Of a stretch of 7,860 bases of DNA, positions 1-5,744 are shown in pieces. Source of the DNA: Candidatus Babelota bacterium (GTDB lineage: Bacteria; Babelota; Babeliae; Babelales; JAUPTZ01). A program made the translations under genes and the position numbers. The stretch lies in contig JAUPVI010000044.1 of the NCBI GenBank assembly GCA_030917105.1, forward strand, positions 1 through 7,860, written 5' to 3'. The notes below the pieces were generated by a model. The model was not told the origin of the DNA, searched no databases, and saw only the letters and a program-made list of their open reading frames with translations. How positions within the stretch are numbered: position 1 is the stretch's first letter; each line of letters begins with the position of its first letter.

Positions 1-103
1 GACTAGCACCGTTGTCATGAAAACCTCTACATTTTACGCTCACATCCTACTATGATTCAGTAAAAGGGGCAATAAATGAGGTATTAAAATACGTATCCAT
101 TCA
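1..103. other. Left-edge stretch without a convincing gene
   Basis: No ORF of useful length is present. On the minus strand an ATG at 98-100 directly follows the two TGA codons of the decayed regulator and opens a 16-codon frame ending at 50-52. It could be the remains of a co-transcribed partner gene, but its sequence matches nothing I recognise. With the pseudogene and the leader of the ATPase gene, the first 434 bases hold no intact coding sequence. Confidence 0.4.
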
Positions 104-284
104 TCATCGAAAGTCGTCAACATCAAATGACAGCTCTTTAGCTAAAACCTTAATCCGCTACCATAGGCCTTACCTTGCCGCTTTCTATGCGCACAAGGCG
201 CTCCTCAGAAACACCACTCAATGTAAAATTATCTCTGGCTACGCAGATAAGTATGCTAATATTTTCCTCTGAGAAAAATATCAT
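104..284 (-). pseudogene. Degraded XRE/HigA-type helix-turn-helix regulator
   Basis: An ATG at 284 opens a frame whose residues resemble an XRE DNA-binding domain: an ENI-x-I-L-I-x-x-A-R start (helix 1 region), then SGVSEERLVRIESGKVRP, the usual recognition helix and following turn of this family. The frame stops at 150-152 right after RPMVAD. In another frame, 107-148 reads KVLAKELSFDVDDFR, the typical XRE C-terminal helices that should follow RP after a few residues, and this ends at two tandem TGA codons (101-106). Restoring the usual spacing needs a shift equivalent to losing two bases near 149. The stretch between helix 1 and SGVS is also about 8 residues too short, as if roughly 24 bases had been deleted. 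I infer a once functional regulator, perhaps an antitoxin, now broken. No intact partner gene is present. Family identity rests on motif recognition only. Confidence 0.6.
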
Positions 285-367
285 CACTTTTGCGAAAAAA
301 ACACCTAAAAACGGGCTATTTAAGAATGACAATATTTTCCACGCTACCATGTAAATTTCGTTTTTCA

Positions 368-396
368 TTGACCACAGTCAAAAAAAATGCCATTCT
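368..396 (+). promoter_or_regulatory. Possible promoter of the AAA ATPase gene
   Basis: TTGACC at 368-373 matches the -35 consensus at five of six positions. Seventeen bases downstream lies CATTCT (391-396), only a weak -10 match. The region is A/T-rich and lies 40-70 bases ahead of the preferred start codon. The assignment is tentative because the -10 is poor. Confidence 0.3.
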
Positions 397-434
397 TTTT
401 CCATGTGTACCCCCACATTTACGGAAAGACTCTC

Positions 435-1616
435 ATGACTCTAGACAAAAAAGTAGTAAAACCAACCCCCTACTATCATCGGGCCGCCACGACTCTCCTA
501 GAGCGTTACGCAAGTATCTATCCAGCGGTGATGATCAATGGACCGCGTCAATCTGGTAAAACTACGCTCGCTAGAACCACTTTTCCTGACATGCCATACG
601 TATCAATAGAAGACTTCAATGTCCAACAACAAATCGCCAAGGACCCATACGAATTCTTAGCGAGGTATGAAATGGGCGCCATATTTGACGAAGTACAACA
701 CGCCCCACAACTACTCTCTTACCTCCAAAAAGTAATCGACGAGCGCGATGAGAATGGCCGATTTATAATCACCGGCTCTCAAAATTTTGCACTCAGCCAA
801 ACCGTAACACAATCCCTTGCGGGACGCGTAGGTCAAATCACTCTCCTTCCATTAAGTGTACAGGAACTAGGCAGCACCCTCAGCCCCCTCGAACTCGCTC
901 TACAAGGCGGCTACCCTCGGCTCCACAAGAACAACATGCTCCCACATGAATTCTATCCTTCGTACATAGGAAATTACATAGAAAGAGATGTTAGACAAAT
1001 TAAAAACATAGGAGATCTTACTCAATTCCAAAATTTTCTATTACTCTGTGCCGGCCGCACCGGCCAACTGCTCAACATAAACGCATTAGCTCAGGACTGT
1101 GGCATAGCTCAAACAACCGCCCAAAAATGGCTTACTGTTCTCGAAGCAAGCTATATCATTTTCCGCTTAAAGCCGTACCATAACAACTTCAATAAACGAC
1201 TAACCAAACAACAAAAATTATACTTCTACGATACTGGCCTCGCTGCATCACTCCTCAACGTTCAAACAGCGGAACAGTTGACCAGTCACTTCGCTCGCGG
1301 AGCATTATTTGAAAATCTCATAGTGCTTGAAGTCCTGAAAAACCGCCTTAATCGCGGAATTCCTCCCCATCTTTATTTTTGGCGCGACTCTGCCGGAAGA
1401 GAGGTTGATCTCATCGATGAATGGACCGGGCAAATCAGTGCATTCGAGATAAAATCAAGCCAAACCTTTCAGCCAGATGATACAAAAGGGCTTGCTTATT
1501 TTGCAGGTCTAGCACCAAATGTCGCTACCTACGTTTTATACGGACGCAAACAAGCCGGAGCCTATGGCATTGTGCAACTTATTGCATTAGAAGATGTGGA
1601 AGAAGTGCTTAAATAA
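435..1616 (+). CDS. AAA-family ATPase with C-terminal DUF4143-like domain
   Basis: This is a 393-residue protein if it starts at the ATG at 435. I prefer that start to an in-frame ATG at 387 because a purine-rich GGAAAG lies 6 bases upstream (423-428), whereas the 387 start has only an A-run. Numbered from 387, the Walker A loop GPRQSGKTT is at 52-60, the Walker B motif AIFDEVQ at 98-104 and a sensor-1-like TGS at 129-131. This order and the ITGSQ signature are typical of the bacterial AAA/DUF4143 ATPase family. The C-terminal half holds YIERDVRQI (about 197-205), then a winged-helix-like stretch. Near the end comes FWRDSAGREVDLI followed by FEIKSS (353-358), an E-x-D...E-x-K arrangement seen in this family and reminiscent of PD-(D/E)XK nuclease folds. 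Length is normal and nothing is broken. The cellular role of the family is poorly known; members are common accessory genes in host-associated bacteria. It stands alone, convergent with the next gene. Confidence 0.88.
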   Translation: MTLDKKVVKPTPYYHRAATTLLERYASIYPAVMINGPRQSGKTTLARTTFPDMPYVSIEDFNVQQQIAKDPYEFLARYEMGAIFDEVQHAPQLLSYLQKVIDERDENGRFIITGSQNFALSQTVTQSLAGRVGQITLLPLSVQELGSTLSPLELALQGGYPRLHKNNMLPHEFYPSYIGNYIERDVRQIKNIGDLTQFQNFLLLCAGRTGQLLNINALAQDCGIAQTTAQKWLTVLEASYIIFRLKPYHNNFNKRLTKQQKLYFYDTGLAASLLNVQTAEQLTSHFARGALFENLIVLEVLKNRLNRGIPPHLYFWRDSAGREVDLIDEWTGQISAFEIKSSQTFQPDDTKGLAYFAGLAPNVATYVLYGRKQAGAYGIVQLIALEDVEEVLK

Positions 1617-1643
1617 AAAAAGGCCCCAAACGGGGCCCTCTTT
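1614..1643. terminator. Convergent intrinsic terminator
   Basis: A six-base-pair all-GC stem (GGCCCC at 1622-1627 with GGGGCC at 1632-1637) encloses an AAAC loop. Read on the minus strand the hairpin is followed by a long T-tract (complement of the A-run at 1614-1621), making a strong rho-independent terminator for the large minus-strand gene ending at 1658. Read on the plus strand it is followed by CTCTTTC, a weaker tail that may also stop the ATPase transcript ending at 1616. The two stop codons are only about 40 bases apart, so one hairpin probably serves both genes. Confidence 0.85.
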
Positions 1644-1657
1644 CACGAAACTATATT

Positions 1658-2041
1658 TTATGGTAGGAAACCCATAAGATTAACAATAGACTTATGCGAT
1701 GTAATTATGCCAACGCCGTGAATCGACGAATCATCTTCGACCTCGCGCCCAGTTGAATCAATAAAATGTGAATGCCAAGCGCTATTAACGGCATACCGCA
1801 TCAAGAAGTAAGTGTGTCTTCCAAGAACAAAGCACATTGCAAAGCCACTCGTCGGAGAGTTAAGATTTTGCGACGAATCGCGGAGAAGAATTTGTCGCAG
1901 ACTACTTTCATGTTCCTTACAAAAATCTTGAACACCGTCAGGACTTATAGAGCCTAGGGCCGAGGCAAAGTTCTTTTTCACAGCAAGCACAGCCTCTAAT
2001 TTCTTGCTAAGATCTCCATCTCCAAATTCAATCTTTATCCC
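1658..2041 (-). other. Separate C-terminal domain of unknown function
   Basis: Residues about 1190-1316 form a compact, non-repetitive region after a disordered linker. A helical half (1199-1240) is followed by alternating hydrophobic residues: FAMCFVLGRHTYFLMRY (1256-1272), WHSHFIDSTGR (1278-1288) and a last strand GIITSHKSIVNLMGFL. The aromatic-His...Asp-Ser order is reminiscent of the final beta-strands of papain-like peptidases, but I cannot place a nucleophilic Cys (C1230 is the only upstream candidate in the domain). Function unassigned. Confidence 0.35.
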
Positions 2042-5000
2042 CTCAGCCGGCGCTTCAGAAACCACGAGAGCACTAGATCCGACACTTACTCCTGACGCCG
2101 AACTAGAACCGCCCATTGGCCCTGCTATGACCACTTCGACTGAAGAGCCTGGCCCTGAATCAACAAATTCAGGTGCATCAACAGCACCTTCCTCCTCATC
2201 ATCATCCTCTGATTCTTCAGCGGAATCAGATCGCAGCCTGGATGAGCTCATCCCACTCGTGCCTGAAAACATATTGGGCTGCGGCTCATATAGCTGCATA
2301 TAGTCGGGAGCAACTTCTTGCCGGCCATCTGATGCCCTGTCCAATATCCAATCAAGGGCAGCTATTTCATTCGAAGAAACCCCCAAGAATCTAACCCTGC
2401 GCTTAAGGTCAATACGTTTGTCAGCAGTTAGCCGGCAATCAGAGCGGCCCCCAAAAACAGCTTTAATCAAAATCTTATACGCAGCCTTGATGTCAGAGGT
2501 CAGCCAACGCCACTTGGCATCATCACCTCCCTTGGATGCATACCTTTCATAAGTTTCTTGATCAGGAACAACAAAATCAAGGAGCACCGTCAACTCATAA
2601 TCACTGATTGTACTCATTTCTCCAGACGAGAATCTATTGATTAGATCCTCCAGGTGCAACCTTAAATCTAGATGGTCGCTCGAATATTGCTTCACCAGAC
2701 ACGCAACAGAATCTAAAAATGAGCTGCCTCCCCCTGTCTCAGTATCAGCAAAGACGCTCATTTTATTGATAAGGTCAACATAGTCTACACGAGTCGGAAA
2801 TCCACCCGATACCGCTTCTTGCTCACGACGAGCAGCCCCCTCATTTTTCCAAGCCCCAAATGACCTTCCTAACTGTTTTTTATCAGCATGGAGAGCAGCT
2901 TTCCTTGAGTTTTCGGCCTCCTTAACCAGCAACGGATGAGTATCAACCCACGCAGTAAAAACTTTCTTTTTAAGAGCTTTCTCATAATGACCACGAGTCG
3001 TATGATCCTCGTCATCGTCCGAAGCTACAAAAGAGAGGCCTTGAGGAACTAATTTATCAGGAAGATTCGGCACCGCCTCATTTTTGCTTGAACCAGCGCC
3101 ATCTAAAGTTGAAGTACTACTAGCGGCTACTGAATCAACTACATCAGGCGACGATGGTACATGCGCAACGGAAGCAGATCTCGATGATTGCAGCGACCTG
3201 CGAGAAACGGCAGCTGGCGGTATCAGACTTAACCGACCGTCGTTTTCTTGAAATTTATTTTGGAGGTTTGGACATTTATTAATAAGATAAAAATTATTCC
3301 GATAATATGCCTGCTGCAAAGCTGTTCGCAGTTCAGTCAATGTGCTACTGTTCGGCAATCCACTCAGGCGTCCTACAAGAGACTCATACCCCTTTCTACT
3401 CAACCTACAGTCAAAATTTGGTAAAGCAAAACGCGCTGAGCGTATAAGTTTGTATACCGCGTACGCTTGGTCATCAAAAAACTCTTTAGCAGAACTTCCA
3501 CGATTGTAACACTGCGTTTCATCAGGAACAAGAAACTCAAGAAAATTTTGCAAATCATCAGCAGTCAAAAAAGACATATCTTTAGACCGGGTATCTTTAA
3601 TAAGGGCAATCACACTCTCCTGCACCTCAGATGTCATAACGCCTTGACCCATCCGACTAAGAACGCTGACAAGAAAGCCCTCAGTACGAGGCGCAACCAT
3701 CTGTTTTAAACGCTCAAGTGCCGCATCAAAATCAACCGGGCCAGAAACAGAAAGAAGGCCGGCCGACATGTCATACCCCTCTTCTAAATCCTTTTTATAT
3801 CTAGCGAGAACAATGCTAACGTCGGACAAAGGGTCCGCCGGACCAGAGGGGTTTTTTTGCATATCCTCTATCCATAATTCCAACACATCTCGTTTCTTTT
3901 GAATAAGCATTTGGAGCAAATCGTACCAGTAGCCAAGCCCCTCACTCCTGTTTCCATAGATATGAAGAACAAATGCTTTTCTAAAATGCGCATCCTTTAC
4001 ATCAGCACCATGCGCTAGTAAGAATTGCATAAATTTCATGTTATTTCTTGAAAGCGCAAAATTTAACGGCACCCAATCTCCCGACAACACTTGATTAACT
4101 TGCAATATGCCATCATTAAATAACGCTTCAAGACGCGAATTATCGTTCGAGTTTTTCGCATTTTCCAAGCACTGAAGGAGCAATCTCCACTGCAAACGGA
4201 CCGTAAATTTATCAAGTGCTTCACCCCGCGGCACTCTCGTCCAGCGCCTCAATAAATCAGCATAATCATCCGCACTAAGCAGCGCAATATTATTATCCGA
4301 CGTGAGAATCCTTTCCCCTATCGCAGCAACAGCTGCAAGATATTTTTCCATATCAGAAACTGCATATTTCTCATACAGCACCATATCAGGAATAAGAAAA
4401 TCCAAAAGTTTCCGCTGCTGATCGGCCTTGAAAGTAAAACTAGCACCTTTTTCACTGATAACATTCACTATGGCTTGTCTTACTGATAACGCATCGGCGG
4501 CCGGGTCGCACACTTCACTAACCTTTTGAAGAAGGACATTACCAGATTTTGCAAACTCATCCTTAAGGACGGCAACCTCTTCCGAAAAACGAGCCGCTTC
4601 AGCCCCGGAAGCAGCCTCTTCTTTCCTAACTTCTGCTGGTGGCGCAGATGGCTCAGTAGTACCTTGTGGAAATGGCAAAACCCCTACAGGAATTAAAGAT
4701 TGCGAATCGGAAGGAGTTGGTTGGCGTGGCACCAACAACGGCGTAGGCTCTGGAGATTTGGAGCTTGGTGGCAACAGAGAAGCTGGTAGAGAATACGATG
4801 AAGACGCGAATTGGCCCGCGGGTGAGGCTATTGGCAGTGACTCATGTGGCAGCTTAGTCGATTGCGCAGACGCTACAGGGGCAGAATTAGGCTCAGGCTT
4901 AACGGCCCTCTCTATAGGCGATACTGCTGGTAATAGCGCCGAAACTGACACAGGAGCCGCCAAAGTGCCTAAGCGCGAAGCAACAGAAGCACTCACCGGC

Positions 5001-5608
5001 GCACTTGATTCTTCAACTCCAGGTGCGGCTGGCACAGATGCGTTCCTAAAACTATTTAATTTTATTTGCCGCGCCCGCGCTAATTGCTCATCAGAAACAT
5101 CCAAATTATAGCTCGACTCTAACCCTCTCTCTTTTTCTATAGGGACGGCTTCTTTTCTCGGCGCATCAACACCCACGGCATCCATAGCACGCAGCCGCTC
5201 TGTACTCAGCTTACCAGTCGACTGTCGCACTGCGTCACCGGCGGTTGAGCCTGCTGGCCTGTTAGCACCTGTTGGCCTATCGCCTTCTTCCGTGTAACCA
5301 TGGCCATATACCTCAGCGCCGCCTGCCAAGAGGAATGGCACAACACTTGCAAGAAATAACTGGGTCGTTGCCGCACGATTTTCTTTGTTAAACAATGTAC
5401 GGAATTTTGCTTTATCAAGCTTACCGCTTTTAAATAAGTAAGCTAAGTTCAGGAGCCCAGCGGTTCCAAGACCGGCGGCATAGGCATGACGGTTCTTTTT
5501 AACATGCTTTGACACCTTCTCAAATCGAGATCCATCCGCAATCAAGCTATTGGCAATACCAACAACGCTTACTACCAAGACCAAAAGCCGCATACTTCTT
5601 TTATCCAT
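1658..5608 (-). CDS. Large exported or membrane-anchored multidomain protein with three copies of an unrecognised VPD domain
   Basis: This 1316-residue protein is not one I recognise as a whole. The ATG at 5606-5608 has AGAGAGG (5614-5620) five bases upstream. The N terminus is a signal peptide or anchor (basic MDKRSMR, then hydrophobic LLVLVVSVVGIA; possible cleavage near residues 19-24). Further hydrophobic stretches lie at about 45-59 and 84-102. Residues about 190-330 are a Pro/Ser/Ala-rich, probably disordered linker. Three diverged copies of one domain follow at 341-486, 627-769 and 943-1092. Between copies 1 and 2 is an ankyrin-like segment (about 510-537), with flanking helices to about 570. 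Between copies 2 and 3 are a Ser-rich linker and two W-containing helices resembling Sfi1 repeats (876-928). A Ser/Asp/Glu tract (1126-1140) precedes a C-terminal domain (about 1190-1316). Export signal, disordered linkers and eukaryote-like repeats suggest a secreted or surface protein that binds host proteins; this is inference. No catalytic site is clear. It is transcribed alone, with its own promoter region and terminator. Confidence 0.9.
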   Translation of the reverse strand: MDKRSMRLLVLVVSVVGIANSLIADGSRFEKVSKHVKKNRHAYAAGLGTAGLLNLAYLFKSGKLDKAKFRTLFNKENRAATTQLFLASVVPFLLAGGAEVYGHGYTEEGDRPTGANRPAGSTAGDAVRQSTGKLSTERLRAMDAVGVDAPRKEAVPIEKERGLESSYNLDVSDEQLARARQIKLNSFRNASVPAAPGVEESSAPVSASVASRLGTLAAPVSVSALLPAVSPIERAVKPEPNSAPVASAQSTKLPHESLPIASPAGQFASSSYSLPASLLPPSSKSPEPTPLLVPRQPTPSDSQSLIPVGVLPFPQGTTEPSAPPAEVRKEEAASGAEAARFSEEVAVLKDEFAKSGNVLLQKVSEVCDPAADALSVRQAIVNVISEKGASFTFKADQQRKLLDFLIPDMVLYEKYAVSDMEKYLAAVAAIGERILTSDNNIALLSADDYADLLRRWTRVPRGEALDKFTVRLQWRLLLQCLENAKNSNDNSRLEALFNDGILQVNQVLSGDWVPLNFALSRNNMKFMQFLLAHGADVKDAHFRKAFVLHIYGNRSEGLGYWYDLLQMLIQKKRDVLELWIEDMQKNPSGPADPLSDVSIVLARYKKDLEEGYDMSAGLLSVSGPVDFDAALERLKQMVAPRTEGFLVSVLSRMGQGVMTSEVQESVIALIKDTRSKDMSFLTADDLQNFLEFLVPDETQCYNRGSSAKEFFDDQAYAVYKLIRSARFALPNFDCRLSRKGYESLVGRLSGLPNSSTLTELRTALQQAYYRNNFYLINKCPNLQNKFQENDGRLSLIPPAAVSRRSLQSSRSASVAHVPSSPDVVDSVAASSTSTLDGAGSSKNEAVPNLPDKLVPQGLSFVASDDDEDHTTRGHYEKALKKKVFTAWVDTHPLLVKEAENSRKAALHADKKQLGRSFGAWKNEGAARREQEAVSGGFPTRVDYVDLINKMSVFADTETGGGSSFLDSVACLVKQYSSDHLDLRLHLEDLINRFSSGEMSTISDYELTVLLDFVVPDQETYERYASKGGDDAKWRWLTSDIKAAYKILIKAVFGGRSDCRLTADKRIDLKRRVRFLGVSSNEIAALDWILDRASDGRQEVAPDYMQLYEPQPNMFSGTSGMSSSRLRSDSAEESEDDDEEEGAVDAPEFVDSGPGSSVEVVIAGPMGGSSSASGVSVGSSALVVSEAPAEGIKIEFGDGDLSKKLEAVLAVKKNFASALGSISPDGVQDFCKEHESSLRQILLRDSSQNLNSPTSGFAMCFVLGRHTYFLMRYAVNSAWHSHFIDSTGREVEDDSSIHGVGIITSHKSIVNLMGFLP
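2189..2233 (-). other. Acidic low-complexity tract
   Basis: Residues 1126-1140 of the large protein are almost only Ser, Asp and Glu. With the Gly/Ser/Val-rich stretch that follows (about 1151-1186) they form a probably disordered linker separating VPD copy 3 from the C-terminal domain. Confidence 0.7.
2333..2782 (-). repeat. VPD domain copy 3 (residues 943-1092 of the large protein)
   Basis: It begins YVDLINKMSVF, then SSFLDSVACL (962-971), LLDFVVPD (1009-1016) followed by YERY (1020-1023), the helix KAAYKILIKA (1041-1050), CRLT (1058-1061), LKRRVRFLG (1068-1076) and a closing helix ending at Ala1092. It is the copy most like the one in the neighbouring gene: both have FVVPD/YVVPD, Y-x-x-Y, CRL and an R-R basic helix. 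Confidence 0.82.
2825..2983 (-). repeat. Pair of Sfi1-like tryptophan helices
   Basis: Residues 876-928 contain two similar highly charged helices centred on VFTAW (883-887) and SFGAWK (916-921). The second fits the centrin-binding Sfi1 pattern A-x7-L-L-x3-F-x2-W-K except that one Leu is Gln (A904, Q912, L913, F917, W920, K921). The first fits F-x2-W with Leu/Lys before it but lacks the leading Ala. The two tryptophans are exactly 33 residues apart, within the known Sfi1 repeat spacing. Two copies are few, so a chance resemblance is possible. Confidence 0.4.
3302..3730 (-). repeat. VPD domain copy 2 (residues 627-769 of the large protein)
   Basis: It begins FDAALERLKQM, then EGFLVSVLS (643-651), FLEFLVPD (689-696) with a tyrosine five residues on (Y701), the helix AYAVYKLIRSA (715-725), CRLS (734-737), LVGRLSGLP (744-752) and a closing helix LTELRTALQQA (757-767). 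The EG to LVPD spacing is 50 residues. All landmark motifs match copies 3 and 4 in order and approximate spacing. Confidence 0.82.
3998..4081 (-). other. Ankyrin-like segment
   Basis: Residues 510-537 read close to the ankyrin consensus: a V-PLNFAL start (consensus T-PLHxA), then a short N-N turn, KFMQFLLAHGADV (consensus xxLLxxGADV). The preceding stretch RLEALFNDGILQVNQVL (492-508) could be the second half of an earlier, degenerate repeat. Later helices to about residue 570 (LLQMLIQKK) may continue the stack. It sits between copies 1 and 2 of the VPD domain. Ankyrin repeats usually bind proteins and are common in intracellular bacteria. Confidence 0.6.
4151..4588 (-). repeat. VPD domain copy 1 (residues 341-486 of the large protein)
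   Basis: It begins FSEEVAVLKDEF, continues with an SGN...V segment (355-363), then LLDFLIPD (401-408) followed by LYEKY (411-415), a helix about 420-435, ALLSADDYADLLRRW (442-456) and a closing helix rich in Leu. The distance from the SG position to the LIPD motif is 50 residues, the same as in copy 2. It is the most diverged copy: the CRLS motif reads ALLS and the following LP reads VP. Confidence 0.75.
5525..5608 (-). other. Predicted signal peptide or N-terminal membrane anchor
   Basis: Residues 1-28 of the large protein show the classic three-part layout: a basic n-region with K3, R4 and R7, a hydrophobic core of Leu/Val/Ile residues from 8 to 19, and a polar region NSLIADGS. Cleavage could fall after Ala19 or Ala24, though neither site is an ideal A-x-A. 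If uncleaved it would anchor the protein in the inner membrane together with the hydrophobic segments at about 45-59 and 84-102. Confidence 0.7.
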
Positions 5609-5613
5609 ACAAA

Positions 5614-5645
5614 CCTCTCTTTTAACACTTTATTTTTTCAGTATA
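5614..5645 (-). promoter_or_regulatory. Leader-proximal promoter element and ribosome binding site of the large gene
   Basis: On the minus strand TATACT (complement of 5640-5645) matches the -10 consensus at five of six positions and is part of GTATACTGA, a nine-base string also found upstream of mnmA. No good -35 is visible 16-18 bases upstream. AGAGAGG (complement of 5614-5620) is the ribosome binding site, five bases before the ATG at 5608. Confidence 0.45.
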
Positions 5646-5651
5646 CAACAA

Positions 5652-5706
5652 CTGCCAACCGCCAAGAAACATCTTTGCAATTCAAGGAAAAATAGCGCGT
5701 TGGCAG
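5652..5706. repeat. Inverted repeat in the leader of the large gene
   Basis: CTGCCAAC at 5652-5659 is the exact reverse complement of GTTGGCAG at 5699-5706, with 39 bases between. The right arm lies just downstream of the candidate upstream promoter's -10, so the arms would sit at the 5' end of that transcript. It could be a long-loop RNA stem or a two-site operator. I see no U-tract, so it is not a typical terminator. Confidence 0.4.
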
Positions 5707-5714
5707 CAAAATTC

Positions 5715-5744
5715 ATTATAGAGCTAGTATAAACACCTTCTTAA
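5715..5744 (-). promoter_or_regulatory. Candidate upstream promoter of the large gene, overlapping the mnmA stop codon
   Basis: A perfect TATAAT (complement of 5715-5720) lies 18 bases downstream of TTAAGA (complement of 5739-5744; four of six matches to TTGACA). The -35 element overlaps the last bases of mnmA. A transcript from here would begin near 5708 and carry a leader of about 100 bases. The perfect -10 is in an A/T-rich region, so chance occurrence cannot be ruled out. Confidence 0.45.

Noticed and set aside
387..434. Longer start of the ATPase gene at 387
   Set aside because: The extra 16 residues are not family-like, and only an A-run precedes this ATG, whereas the ATG at 435 has GGAAAG six bases upstream. 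The longer form remains possible.
290..559. Open frame of 89 codons on the plus strand overlapping the ATPase gene start
   Set aside because: It is out of frame with the Walker A-containing ATPase and its product shows no motif.
387..1616. ATPase gene as part of a defence system with the large VPD-domain proteins
   Set aside because: The ATPase is convergent with the large gene and separated by a terminator, so there is no operon or shared regulation to support a joint system.
2004..2303. Open frame of 99 codons on the plus strand, rich in Ser and Pro
   Set aside because: It is antisense to the acidic and Gly/Ser-rich region of the large gene; its serine runs mirror the Asp/Glu codon run. 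No start signals.
4758..5111. Open frame of 117 codons on the plus strand
   Set aside because: It is antisense to the Pro/Ser/Ala linker of the large gene, has mirrored Gly/Ala/Asp composition and no ribosome binding site. It is explained by the biased codon use of the linker.
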